From positions 62,001 to 126,000 of the forward strand of contig NZ_JAMAYG010000002.1 in the NCBI RefSeq assembly GCF_023712425.1: a stretch of DNA of 64,000 bases. The letters are read 5' to 3'. The notes beneath the pieces are model-generated. The model was not told where the DNA came from. It did not search any database and was given only the letters and a program-made list of their open reading frames with translations. The DNA is from Rothia sp. P100. GTDB lineage: Bacteria; Actinomycetota; Actinomycetes; Actinomycetales; Micrococcaceae. Positions within the stretch are counted from its first letter, which is position 1. Each line of letters starts with the position of its first letter. The translations under genes were made by a program, and so were the position numbers. Below are positions 44,842-53,666 of the stretch, in pieces.

Positions 44842-45681
44842 TCAGTGTGATGTTGTCTTGATGGGGTCAAGATAAAACAGGCAGGAATTTTGATCAAAGG
44901 ATTCAATTTCTGCTTCAAAATGTAAATTTTGCCCAACATAAATGCTCTCTGCAGGGTCATCCGCTGGAAAATGCATAGAGACAGCGGGTTGAACTCCTTC
45001 GAACTTAAAATGCGGTCCTTTTTGTGATGTTTCACTAAAGTTGCCAGGCGAGATAAGCACGTCCACAACCGTCCTGTATCCCTCAATTTCTAAGAAGTTC
45101 ACGATGGATCCATCAAAGCTAACTGTTTCCCCATCATATGTTGATGCAAAATCCCTGATGCTTTCACTACAGGGATCATTTTCATTAATAATTAATTCAA
45201 ATTCAGGATTATTTGAAGAGGTAATAATTCCTACAGGGGTTGGCGATGGAGTGGGGGAGGCACTAGCTTCTGAATGCTCGGAAGGAATGGTACTGGCTGG
45301 AGCCATCGAATCTGGAGCGGTGGAAGCGCGTGTATTGGAAGGTGAAGGTGTGGTGCTTTGGGACTGTGATGCCGCAACGGACGCTTCTTGGTCGGGTTCT
45401 TCTTCTAGTGCTGATTGGATTCCGACCGTAACGATTAAAGCTACTGTGGCTATCGTCGCTGGAATGGCAATCTTCATGTTGATGGGTTTTACAGGTTTAC
45501 GGAAGCGCAACGTTGTTTGAAGTTTCCCGTCAACGACCTCTGTTAGCTCCCAGCCGTCTGCCTCCATCTTTCTGATAATAGACTCTTTTTTGATTTTTAG
45601 GGTTGTTAGCTTCTGACTACGGTATTTAGTTGTAGCGTTATTTTTCCATATTTTTCCTTTATTAAGGAGACCAGACTTCAA
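44842..45681 (-). CDS. DUF4839-containing membrane protein
   Basis: 279 residues, function unknown. N-terminal cytoplasmic part: KYRSQKLTTLKIKKESIIRKM then ADGWELTEVVDGKLQTTLRF, resembling the short DGWEL module often found before DUF4839. One transmembrane helix (about 71-90), a ~60-residue Ser/Thr/Pro linker, then the extracytoplasmic DUF4839-like domain (DFASTYDGETVSFDGSIVNF onward) with two Cys (NDPCSES, NSCLFY) that could pair. Start is TTG 45681, kept because the homologous N-terminal segment begins soon after; ribosome site weak. Base composition is clearly more AT-rich than its neighbours, and codon use differs, which suggests transfer or relaxed selection. It is alone between dnaE and the glycan operon. 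Confidence 0.75.
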   Translation of the reverse strand: MKSGLLNKGKIWKNNATTKYRSQKLTTLKIKKESIIRKMEADGWELTEVVDGKLQTTLRFRKPVKPINMKIAIPATIATVALIVTVGIQSALEEEPDQEASVAASQSQSTTPSPSNTRASTAPDSMAPASTIPSEHSEASASPTPSPTPVGIITSSNNPEFELIINENDPCSESIRDFASTYDGETVSFDGSIVNFLEIEGYRTVVDVLISPGNFSETSQKGPHFKFEGVQPAVSMHFPADDPAESIYVGQNLHFEAEIESFDQNSCLFYLDPIKTTSH

Positions 45682-46040
45682 AGGATTAGGAGCATTGCCT
45701 AGTATTGGATTCTAGGTTCAGGCTGACACTCTGCAACTACATCATTCCTCATAATAATAAATCGGCATTTACTATAATTTTTATAAAAATATCAAACCAT
45801 CTTTATAAGGTAATTTCTGAAATAGTGATGACAAAGCGTTTCTTTGCATTCTGATAGATTAACGCTGTTCACAGTAATCTAGACAAAACCGAAGTTGAGT
45901 TGATATCCAATAGCCAGTGAGCCGACTGCGCCCAGCAAAGAACAGCGGGGTTCCCTTTCAACTGCTTTGTTTCTGTCGCAGTAGAAAGCAAACCCCACAC
46001 AAGGTAAGGTGGCGGCAGGTCCTAAGACGGGTCGAGAAAG
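45682..46040. other. 359-bp AT-rich intergenic region
   Basis: Strongly AT-rich (runs around 45748-45800). It probably contains the promoter of the minus-strand DUF4839 gene and the end of the glycan operon transcript. No terminator hairpin of quality, no repeat ends and no tRNA were recognised. A short plus-strand frame at 45917-46117 has no support. Confidence 0.5.
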
Positions 46041-47378
46041 TTACCTGCCGAGGCCTGCGTAGCTCCAGCCGGCGCCCTGCCAGATGCAGGGGTCAAGAGC
46101 ATTACGCCCGTCAATAATACGAGCGGTGCCCACCAGCTCGGTCGCCTGCACAGGGTCAATGTTGACGAACTCGGCCCATTCCGTCAGTAAAAGCACCAGA
46201 TCACTGCCCGTCAGTGCGGTCAACACATCTGCCTCGGTGATGAGCTGGGGGTAGCGGGTAGCAACACCCGGTAGTGCCTCGGGGTCGGTAATGGTTACCT
46301 GAGCGCCGGCGTCCGCCAAACGCAGCGCCACCTCAAGAGCAGGGGAGTCACGGATGTCGTCGCTGTTGGGCTTGAACGCGGCACCCAGAACCGTAATTTT
46401 TGCGTTCTCAATCTTTCTGTCAAAAATCTTGATTGCTTGTGCGACCACGCGGTCGCGACGGCGCTGATTAATAGCGTCCACATCGCGCAGGAAGCTGACC
46501 GCGCTTTCAACGCCCAGCTCCTCAGCCCGGGCCTGGAAGGCTCGGATGTCCTTGGGCAGGCAACCTCCACCGAAACCGATACCGGCCTTCAAGAACTTGT
46601 TGCCAATACGCTCGTCATAACCGATAGCGGTGGCAAGCTCGGTGACATCCCCACCGGTAGCCTCGCAGAGCTCAGCCATCGCGTTGATAAAACTGATCTT
46701 GGTAGCGAGGAAGGAATTAGCGGCGACTTTAACCAGCTCGGCGGTAGGGTAGCTGGTCTTGATGAGGGGGATACCCTCTGCCAGCAGGGGAGCATAGACC
46801 TTCTCCAGTGCAGCAGCACCGGTCTTAGCCCGTTCAGCATCCTGGGGTAGACCATAGACCAGTCGGTCCGGGTGCAGAGTGTCTGCAACCGCAAAGCCTT
46901 CACGCAGGAACTCGGGGTTCCACAGCAGGGTGGCGCCAGCGGCTTCGATGCGAGGGGCTAGGGCAGAGGCAGTGCCCACGGGAACGGTGGACTTACCCAC
47001 AATGACGGGGCGGCCAGCTTCAGCGGCGGTATCAGAGCTGGGCAGAGCCTTCAGCACCATGTCCACGGCGGAGTTCACGTAGGTGAGATTAGCTGCCTTG
47101 CCGTCCTCAGACTGCGGGGTTCCCACAGCGATGAAGTGGACGTCAACGTCAGCGAGTTCTTCTGACGCGGGAGCCAGAGCAAAGCGGAGTTTGCCCGAAT
47201 CTAAGGCGGCGCGCAGAATCTCGGGGAAGCCCGGTTCAAAGAAGGGAGCTTGGCCCGCAGCCAGCGCCTCGATGCGGGAGGCATCGACGTCAACACCGAT
47301 GACCTCGTGACCAAGCTGAGCCATAGCCGCTGCGTGGACGGCACCGAGGTAGCCGCAACCGATGACTGAGATTTTCAT
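46041..47378 (-). CDS. ugd: UDP-glucose 6-dehydrogenase
   Basis: NAD-dependent four-electron oxidation of UDP-glucose to UDP-glucuronate (or the mannose counterpart). It has 445 residues. The N-terminal Rossmann motif is ISVIGCGYLGAVHAAAMAQLGH. Further segments are VGKSTVPVGTA, NPEFLREGFAVADTLHPDR and the catalytic Cys273 in FGGGCLPKDIRAF. The C-terminal UDP-binding domain has VTVLGAAFKPNSDDIRDSPAL-type residues. ATG at 47378 follows AAAGGAAC. It is the last gene of the seven-gene minus-strand operon, separated by 26 bp from the kinase upstream, and likely supplies a uronic acid donor. Confidence 0.93.
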   Translation of the reverse strand: MKISVIGCGYLGAVHAAAMAQLGHEVIGVDVDASRIEALAAGQAPFFEPGFPEILRAALDSGKLRFALAPASEELADVDVHFIAVGTPQSEDGKAANLTYVNSAVDMVLKALPSSDTAAEAGRPVIVGKSTVPVGTASALAPRIEAAGATLLWNPEFLREGFAVADTLHPDRLVYGLPQDAERAKTGAAALEKVYAPLLAEGIPLIKTSYPTAELVKVAANSFLATKISFINAMAELCEATGGDVTELATAIGYDERIGNKFLKAGIGFGGGCLPKDIRAFQARAEELGVESAVSFLRDVDAINQRRRDRVVAQAIKIFDRKIENAKITVLGAAFKPNSDDIRDSPALEVALRLADAGAQVTITDPEALPGVATRYPQLITEADVLTALTGSDLVLLLTEWAEFVNIDPVQATELVGTARIIDGRNALDPCIWQGAGWSYAGLGR

Positions 47379-47404
47379 GAAATGTTCCTTTGAGATAGTG
47401 ATGT

Positions 47405-48445
47405 TTAAAAAACTGAGGGGGTGTGGGCTAGTGCCCAATCAAGCCAGGTAGCAAGCCAAGGGGCGGAGCGGGGGCGGAAAGCGTAAACGCAGGTGATCCG
47501 AATGCGGGAACCCTGGGTGTAGGCCCTGAGTCTCTGAGGGCTGATTCCGGCCTCTTGGGCGAGATCCCACAAAATTACGGTGATTTCGGCGGCTTTTTCA
47601 GCGGTGAGATGCCCCTGGATTCGGCGCAGCTCGATGTGAGCCAGAAGGTTGCCTACATCCAGGGCAGCTTCGCCGATTGCCGCGGTATCAATGTCAAGAA
47701 TTCCCAGCTGCGAACCGTCCCAGAGCAGCTGCTTATCGTGGAGATCACGGTGAAGCAGGACGAGCTGATCCGGCTTTTCTGCCAGAGCGGTTGCAACGGC
47801 TTCTGCTGCCCCCTCGAGGTCGTTGATGCGGTCGAGGGCGGCGTAGTTGCGAGCAGACTCAATCCATTGGGCTAGCACCCTTTTTTCCTCCACTGAGCTG
47901 TGGAGTGAGTAGTGAGTCACATCAGCCAGATCTTTCCCCAGGGTCAAAAACCGTTTCCAGGAGTCTGCAAAGACCTCCCATGCCGGCAGGGAGTCATCGC
48001 CCAGCTCTAGCAAGGTCTGGCCGGGCAGAAGTGAAAAATCAAGAGATTGCTCGCGCACCGCAAGGACGCTGGCCGAGCTAAAACCTGCCTCTTCAAAAAC
48101 CTCACCCAAACTGCTGGATAGAGCTGCTACCTTTTCTGCCTTACCGGGGCGCAGGTGCTTAGTAACTGCGTGGTGTTCCCTGGTGACGGCGCGCTTGCTG
48201 GCCCGGTGCACCATAAGCTGTGCACCACCGTCCACAGCCGCTTCTAACCAGGGTAGCTTCTTATCAGCCCCATATGTGAGCAGGGAAATATTCCCTTCAG
48301 CGGTGACCTTCCCCGCGCGCAGGAGCCCCTGGGCGTCGAATGTTTCAAAAATGAGGGCACCGTCTTTGGCCGGCCACGCTCTGCGCACCGGGTTAGTGCG
48401 GTGGTAGCGTCGCAGGGCTTCTAAAGCCGTGGTATTAGCACTCAT
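47405..48445 (-). CDS. APH-fold phosphotransferase 1 of glycan operon
   Basis: 346 residues of the aminoglycoside phosphotransferase / choline kinase-like superfamily. The catalytic loop is His232-Arg-Asp234-Leu-His-Asp-Lys-Gln239 and the metal-binding segment is LGILDIDTAAIGEAALDVGNLLAH. The position usually Asn in HxDxxxxN is Gln. Its N-terminal half (about 1-150) is not recognisable. Substrate unknown; context (glycosyltransferases, exporter, ugd) argues for a sugar, polyol or lipid-linked glycan rather than an antibiotic. It overlaps the next kinase gene by ATGA. Confidence 0.8.
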   Translation of the reverse strand: MSANTTALEALRRYHRTNPVRRAWPAKDGALIFETFDAQGLLRAGKVTAEGNISLLTYGADKKLPWLEAAVDGGAQLMVHRASKRAVTREHHAVTKHLRPGKAEKVAALSSSLGEVFEEAGFSSASVLAVREQSLDFSLLPGQTLLELGDDSLPAWEVFADSWKRFLTLGKDLADVTHYSLHSSVEEKRVLAQWIESARNYAALDRINDLEGAAEAVATALAEKPDQLVLLHRDLHDKQLLWDGSQLGILDIDTAAIGEAALDVGNLLAHIELRRIQGHLTAEKAAEITVILWDLAQEAGISPQRLRAYTQGSRIRITCVYAFRPRSAPWLATWLDWALAHTPSVF

Positions 48446-49545
48446 AGCATCTGCTCAATTCTGCTCAGGCCCGCCTCAACCTCGTCCTTCCAACCGGGTT
48501 GAGCACTGCGGAGCGGGTCGGCCAGACGCAGGGCAAGAGCTCCAGCCAAGGCATGTTGAAGATCTAGAACCGGCAGCCCGTGCCCCGCCGTGCTGCTGTA
48601 GCCCTCGAAGAAGGCGGCACTGACCTCGGTGGGTGAGGTTGCCATAAAAGAACCAATATCAACGGGGGCTGGTCCCAGATAAGCCCGGTCAAAATCAGTA
48701 AGCCAGAGCGCCCCGGTGGCCTCATCGGTCAGAACCTGGTCCGGTGAGGCATCCCCGTGCAGCAATACCGGCGGTCCTGATAGGGGCTTGAACGCTGCGG
48801 CCAGTGCGCGGGTGCGGCCAGCAAGTTCTGGGGCCAACACATCAAAGAGGGAAGCATGCGCTTCTAACTGGACAGCAGGAGAAATATTCTTAGCCGCCAG
48901 ATGACGATTGAGGTAGTTGGGCAAAGAAGAAACCGAAGCATGCAGATCAGCGAAGAGCGCACCGACGGACGTAGCTTGAGCGGTAGAGATACTTGAGCTG
49001 AGATCTCTGGTGCCCACGAAACGCAGCACGTCCATACCGGTGCCCGTATCGGGGTCCAGCACTTCAGGTACAGGCACATGTAAACCCACAAAACGGTAGA
49101 GGTCAGTGCTGTGGGGGTCTGCGGAGGTGACGATGCGGGAGACTCGGTAACCGTTGCGGACCACCAGACGGCGCAAGGGGTTATAGCGCAGAATTTCACC
49201 GTCATCCATACCCTCAAAGGAAACGAGATGCATCATTAGCTTAGGGTCGGTTTTAACCCCACCCCACTGGAGAATAAAACCATCGGGCAACTCACTCTGC
49301 TGCACACTTAAGCCCAGCTTGGCTGCTTTGCTTCTATGCTTTTCAGCCTTACCTGCTCCGGCCGGCCACATCAGACGCACCCAGCCTGAGGCGTCCTGAC
49401 CTTCTGCACCGGCAGGGGTGAAGGAGGCTGTCAGCGAGGTTCCCGGCTTAGCACGAAGTGAAGTCGCTGTTACCTGCGCCCCTAGAGCATCGGAGAGCCA
49501 GCTGGCGTCCAGCATCTGCTCGGTATACATCACCGTAGCGTTCAT
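48442..49545 (-). CDS. APH-fold phosphotransferase 2 of glycan operon
   Basis: 367 residues, a second APH-superfamily protein. Catalytic loop His263-Gly-Asp265-Ala-Ser-Pro-Asp-Gln270, metal-binding LWLTDFDRAYLGPAPVDIGSFMA. The Asn-to-Gln change is shared with its neighbour. The N-terminal ~180 residues contain strand-rich segments (ILRYNPLRRLVVRNGYRVSRIV) of the small lobe. Similarity with the other kinase is low by eye, so they are either old duplicates or independently recruited. It overlaps both neighbours by four bases and is therefore expressed in step with the exporter. Confidence 0.8.
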   Translation of the reverse strand: MNATVMYTEQMLDASWLSDALGAQVTATSLRAKPGTSLTASFTPAGAEGQDASGWVRLMWPAGAGKAEKHRSKAAKLGLSVQQSELPDGFILQWGGVKTDPKLMMHLVSFEGMDDGEILRYNPLRRLVVRNGYRVSRIVTSADPHSTDLYRFVGLHVPVPEVLDPDTGTGMDVLRFVGTRDLSSSISTAQATSVGALFADLHASVSSLPNYLNRHLAAKNISPAVQLEAHASLFDVLAPELAGRTRALAAAFKPLSGPPVLLHGDASPDQVLTDEATGALWLTDFDRAYLGPAPVDIGSFMATSPTEVSAAFFEGYSSTAGHGLPVLDLQHALAGALALRLADPLRSAQPGWKDEVEAGLSRIEQML

Positions 49546-51353
49546 GGTGTATCTCCAATTCGAATGTCATCAAGGTTTTGTTGGCCGGCATTGACCCACT
49601 GGCGGAACTCCTTGGAGTTAGCCAGCAGAGCGGTGGGGGAGTCATCGAGCAGAACCCGACCGTCCTGTAACCACACCACGCGGTCAGCTCGTAGGGCGAC
49701 CTCAGTGTCGTGGGTCACTGCCAGGGTGGTTCGCCCCGCAACGAGCTTCTCGATAGCGTCCATCACCAGTGATGCCGATTCCGGGTCAAGACCGGTTGTT
49801 GCCTCATCGAGAATCACAATGGGGGTGTTGCGCAGCAGCGCGCGGGCAATGGCGATTCGCTGACGCTGGCCACCTGAGAGCGTGCCACCGCGTTCACCCA
49901 CCACCGTGTTATAGCCGTCGGGCAGGGTCTCAATGAAAGCGTGGGCATGGGCTGCCCGTGCCGCCTGCTCAACCTCCTCATCCGTGGCATCGAACCTGCC
50001 GTAGCGAATGTTCTCTCGAACCGTGCCGGTAAAGAGCACCGCCTCTTGGTGGAGCAGAGAAACGCTGGAACGAAGCTCATCAAGATCGGCGCTAGCCACC
50101 GAGACACCATCGATAGTCACGGTGCCCCAGTTGGGGTCCTGAGCTCGCACCAAAAGAGATACCAGCGTAGATTTGCCGGCTCCTGAAGGCCCGATGATCG
50201 CTACCAACTCACCGGGGCGAGCTGTGAGACTGAGACCCCGTAAGACCGAGTGCCCCCCATAGTCGGTGTGTACATCGTTGAAGGACACCTCGCCCTTGAC
50301 GGCACCGAGGTCATCGGGGGTAGCGAGAACCGCCAGTTCACTTTCGACGTCCATGAGATCGGCAACGCGCTCGCCGCTTGCGGTGGCTCGGGCTATACGT
50401 CCAGTATATTTTGCCATGTCACGCAGGGGTTTCATGGTGGTTTTCAGGTAGGTGGTGAAGAGTACAAGGTCGCCCACCGTCATCGCTCCCTGCAGGACAC
50501 GCAGAGCGCCGCCCACGAGTACTGCGGCTGTTGCTAGACCCACGATGACGTCGGTCCCGCGTTCCAAACGGGCAGCCAGACGTCTAGCCTGCACGCCGTC
50601 TTTGAGCGACTTTTTATTAGCCGAGGTAAAACGGGCGCCAATGTGCTCTTCGAGCCCGTAGGCCTGTACCACCTTGATGGAGGACAGTGATTCTTGAGCT
50701 GTATTGGCTAGCTGGCCCTCTGCCTTGCGGGTCTTCCGTGAGGCAGTGGTAATTTTCTTGGCTGTGCCGCGCGATAGGAGCGGGAAGGCTACCAGCGCCA
50801 GTACCACCACGAGTGAGAGCGCCGGGTCAATAATGAGCATGACCACCAGCATGATGACCAGGGTCAGCATATTAGCCATCAGAGGCAGACCAGCGGTAAC
50901 GGCTACCTCCTGGAGCTTACCCACGTCGCCCACAATGCGCTGAACGGTATCGGCGCTGCGGTTGCGGGCGTGGAAGCCCAGGTGCAGGCCCTGAACGTGG
51001 GAGAAGACGCGGGCGCGTAGCAGAGTGGACGCACGCGACCCAACCAACGCAAAGGCGACGGTTGCCATGTAGTTGGAGAGCGCGCGCAGGCTCACAATAA
51101 GAATCAGGGCAACTCCGCACCAGATGAGCAGGGAGACTGAAGCTGCAGGGCCTGCCTGGTTTGCACCCAGAGAAACCGAAACCGCGTCAATCACGAACTT
51201 CATGGGCCAGGGCTCTAGCACGCGGAAGGCCACCTCAAAGAGTAGGGCGACGACGCCACCGGCTGCCAGGGTTCTCTGCGGCTTAATATTTGGGGCAAGG
51301 AGCTCCAAGGTACGCCGCAACGCGCGTTTTTTTATGCGTTTAGACTTAGCCAC
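49542..51353 (-). CDS. ABC exporter, fused permease-ATPase
   Basis: 603-residue half-transporter (ABCB/MsbA-like). The N-terminal membrane domain (about 35-310) has six helices, and the ATPase domain follows with Walker A GPSGAGKST, signature LSGGQRQRIAIARAL, Walker B IVILDEATTGLD and switch His in AVTHDTEVALRADRV. The very basic N-terminus (MAKSKRIKKRALRR) follows a GTG start. Such proteins flip lipids, lipid-linked sugars or peptides as dimers. Position between glycosyltransferases and kinases suggests export of a glycan or lipid-linked precursor. It overlaps the upstream gene by eight bases. Confidence 0.88.
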   Translation of the reverse strand: MAKSKRIKKRALRRTLELLAPNIKPQRTLAAGGVVALLFEVAFRVLEPWPMKFVIDAVSVSLGANQAGPAASVSLLIWCGVALILIVSLRALSNYMATVAFALVGSRASTLLRARVFSHVQGLHLGFHARNRSADTVQRIVGDVGKLQEVAVTAGLPLMANMLTLVIMLVVMLIIDPALSLVVVLALVAFPLLSRGTAKKITTASRKTRKAEGQLANTAQESLSSIKVVQAYGLEEHIGARFTSANKKSLKDGVQARRLAARLERGTDVIVGLATAAVLVGGALRVLQGAMTVGDLVLFTTYLKTTMKPLRDMAKYTGRIARATASGERVADLMDVESELAVLATPDDLGAVKGEVSFNDVHTDYGGHSVLRGLSLTARPGELVAIIGPSGAGKSTLVSLLVRAQDPNWGTVTIDGVSVASADLDELRSSVSLLHQEAVLFTGTVRENIRYGRFDATDEEVEQAARAAHAHAFIETLPDGYNTVVGERGGTLSGGQRQRIAIARALLRNTPIVILDEATTGLDPESASLVMDAIEKLVAGRTTLAVTHDTEVALRADRVVWLQDGRVLLDDSPTALLANSKEFRQWVNAGQQNLDDIRIGDTP

Positions 51354-52461
51354 AGGCAGGCACCTGCGCTAGGTCAAAGATTCGGGCGACGACGCTGCTC
51401 CAGCTATGCTTTTGTACGGCTAATGTGCGGGCAGTAGCGCCCAACCGGGCACGGATTGAGGGATCAGCTACCAACCGGTCGATAGCTGCCGCTAGGGCCG
51501 CTGGGTCCGAACCTGGCACCAGTAAACCTGCTCCGTCAATGAGCTCGGGAATCTGGCCGATGTCGGTGGCTACCACGGGTAACCCAGCAGCTAGGTACTC
51601 GTAGACTTTCAGCGGGGAGAAGTAGTGCTCTGAGCTATTGCTGGCAGCGGGGTAGGGGGCGACGCCCAGAGCGCTGCCGGCAATTTCAGCTGGCATGTTT
51701 TCGGGCACGACGGCACCGCGGAAGTCCACCTGTACCCCTAGCTTCGCGGCCTGTGTTTCTAGAGACACGCGTTCTGGACCATCACCGACGATGCGGAGTA
51801 GCCAGTCGTGCTGGGCACAAGCAGCTGCCTCAATGAGGTCAGATACCCCGTGCCAGGGCTTTAGGGTACCCACGAAGGTGACAACGGGGGTGCCGGTTGC
51901 CTCAGGCGAGGGCTGGATACGGTTAATGCTGACGCCATTGGGCACGGTGTGTGCCTGAGCAGCGGGAACATGAGTCAGTACCCAATCGCGGACCGGGTCA
52001 GAGACGCAGACGACGGCACTGGCTGCCTGAGCTTGACGGGTGAGGGCGGTGAAAGCCTGGTCTTCGTTCACTAGAACGCGGTGGGTTTTCTGTTCATCAA
52101 TCAGAGGGGCGTTGACTTCAAGAATCCCGGGCAGGGTGGTGTCTGCAAGAACCGTGCTGAAGAGGGAGTAGCGCTCATAGACAAAATTCGCACCCCATTC
52201 AGCGATGTCGGCGACCATTGCCGCTGTGATCTGTTGCTGGGCAAGTTCGCGCTCGGCGGCGTCCTTAGCGCCGATTTTGTACTCGCGCAGCGGCAGATTG
52301 GCAAGGTCAGCGGGCACTTCTTTGCCCTTGCGGGTCGTGAAAACGCTGACCTCGTGGCCCAGCGCCAGAAATTCCCGCACTACTTCTTGGACGTGCACGG
52401 AGGCACCCTTGCTACCAAAGATGGGGATGCCGGGGTCAAGGCTGAGGTAGGCGATACGCAT
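51346..52461 (-). CDS. GT4-family glycosyltransferase A
   Basis: 371 residues, GT-B fold, retaining type. The N-terminal acceptor domain starts MRIAYLSLDPGIPIFGSKGASVHVQEVVREFLALGHEVSVFT. The C-terminal donor domain has VVTFVGTLKPWHGVSDLIEAA, LRIVGDGPERVSLE and the EX7E-like NSSEHYFSPLKVYEYLAAGLPVVATDIGQIPELI. Sugar donor and acceptor unknown. It overlaps the second GT4 gene by one base (TAATG). Confidence 0.88.
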   Translation of the reverse strand: MRIAYLSLDPGIPIFGSKGASVHVQEVVREFLALGHEVSVFTTRKGKEVPADLANLPLREYKIGAKDAAERELAQQQITAAMVADIAEWGANFVYERYSLFSTVLADTTLPGILEVNAPLIDEQKTHRVLVNEDQAFTALTRQAQAASAVVCVSDPVRDWVLTHVPAAQAHTVPNGVSINRIQPSPEATGTPVVTFVGTLKPWHGVSDLIEAAACAQHDWLLRIVGDGPERVSLETQAAKLGVQVDFRGAVVPENMPAEIAGSALGVAPYPAASNSSEHYFSPLKVYEYLAAGLPVVATDIGQIPELIDGAGLLVPGSDPAALAAAIDRLVADPSIRARLGATARTLAVQKHSWSSVVARIFDLAQVPACG

Positions 52462-53666
52462 TAGGGTGCCTCCGTGGTTTCTAGGGTGTTCAGGCGCTGT
52501 GCCTGAAAGTTGCTATCGAAGTTCTGTTCAATGAGTTGACGGGCGGCCTCTGCCAGTGCCGGGGTGTCAACATCCCCGTCTGCGATGCTTGCCAGCGCAT
52601 CAGCAAGAGCCGGCACGTCGCCCGGTTCTAGCAGCAGACCGGTTTCACCGTTTCGGATCACCTCGGGTAGGCCGGTAACAGACGTGGTAACTACCGGGGC
52701 GCCGCAGGCCATGGCTTCGAGAACAACCGTGGGCAGTCCGTCCATGTTGCCGTCGCCCGCTGGCACGCAGGGGGCTACAAAAACGTCGCTGCTGCGCAGC
52801 AGCTGGCGTACTTCTGCTTGGGTGAGGGGCCCGGGCATGGTGACCTGCTGGGTCAGCCCCAACTGTTCAACTTTTTGGCGAAGCTGCTCATCAAGCTCGC
52901 CGTCCCCGCCCAGGGTCAGAGAGAAATCTACGCCTCGCTCAGCCAAGATGGCGACAGCGCCCAAGAGTTCGCTAAAACCCTTCTTGGGTACAAAACGGCC
53001 CACAGCCGCGATACGCAACGTACCTGTGGGTAGGGAGGGCTTGACGTACTCGAAACGTGAAAGCTCCAGTGCGTTGTAGAGCAAGACTAGGTTGGCGCCG
53101 GTGTCCGTGAGAACCTTCTGCAGATAGCCCTCGTTGAACCTACTGATGGCTAAAACTTGGGCGGCGTCCCCACAAATCCTGCGTAGCCAGATGGGATTAA
53201 CCGATTCGTGGAAGATATCTTTAGCGTGGGTGGTCACGGTATAGGGAATGCCAGTTAGCTTGGAAGCAACCCAGGCCATGCGCCCGGCCAGCGATGCGAA
53301 GTGGGCGTGCAGGTGGGTGATACCGTCAGCTTTGACCCGTTGCGCCAACGCGACACCCTGAGCCACATCGCTGGCCTCTAGCTCGGTGAGCTCAGGGAGG
53401 ATGGATGCAAAGTTGGCTAGGATTTCGGGGTCCTGGGTAGAGGCGGTGACCTGCTGCCAGAAGCGGTTGGCGTTGGTGGGGCGAGGCACCCAGGTGACCG
53501 GCGCTTTGACTCGGGCCAGTTCTGGGTGAAAACGAGCATCGGTGGTGGGGCGCATCGCGTAGATGCGAAGATCTGCTCCGGCAGCTTCTCGGGCCAGAAT
53601 TTCTGTCACCACAAAGGTTTCAGAAAAGCGGGGGTAAACCTTAAGGACGTAACCTATGCGGTGCAT
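52461..53666 (-). CDS. GT4-family glycosyltransferase B
   Basis: 401 residues, GT-B fold. N-terminal RIGYVLKVYPRFSETFVVTEILARE is typical of exopolysaccharide GT4 enzymes, as is THLHAHFASLAGRMAWVASKLTGIPYTVTTHAKDIF. The donor domain has AVGRFVPKKGFSELLGAVAIL, LTLGGDGELDEQLR and GDGNMDGLPTVVLEAMACGAPVVTT. It is translationally coupled with its neighbours (13-base overlap upstream, 1 base downstream). Confidence 0.88.
   Translation of the reverse strand: MHRIGYVLKVYPRFSETFVVTEILAREAAGADLRIYAMRPTTDARFHPELARVKAPVTWVPRPTNANRFWQQVTASTQDPEILANFASILPELTELEASDVAQGVALAQRVKADGITHLHAHFASLAGRMAWVASKLTGIPYTVTTHAKDIFHESVNPIWLRRICGDAAQVLAISRFNEGYLQKVLTDTGANLVLLYNALELSRFEYVKPSLPTGTLRIAAVGRFVPKKGFSELLGAVAILAERGVDFSLTLGGDGELDEQLRQKVEQLGLTQQVTMPGPLTQAEVRQLLRSSDVFVAPCVPAGDGNMDGLPTVVLEAMACGAPVVTTSVTGLPEVIRNGETGLLLEPGDVPALADALASIADGDVDTPALAEAARQLIEQNFDSNFQAQRLNTLETTEAP

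Noticed and set aside
45041-45520. 159-codon plus-strand frame
   Set aside because: Antisense to the DUF4839 gene; the low-complexity linker keeps the frame open by chance.
45917-46117. short plus-strand frame in the AT-rich gap
   Set aside because: Runs into the ugd 3' end, has no ribosome site, and reads as Arg/Ser-rich noise.
47405-49545. aminoglycoside resistance genes
   Set aside because: The fold matches, but the catalytic Asn is replaced and the context is glycan synthesis, so a resistance label is not justified.
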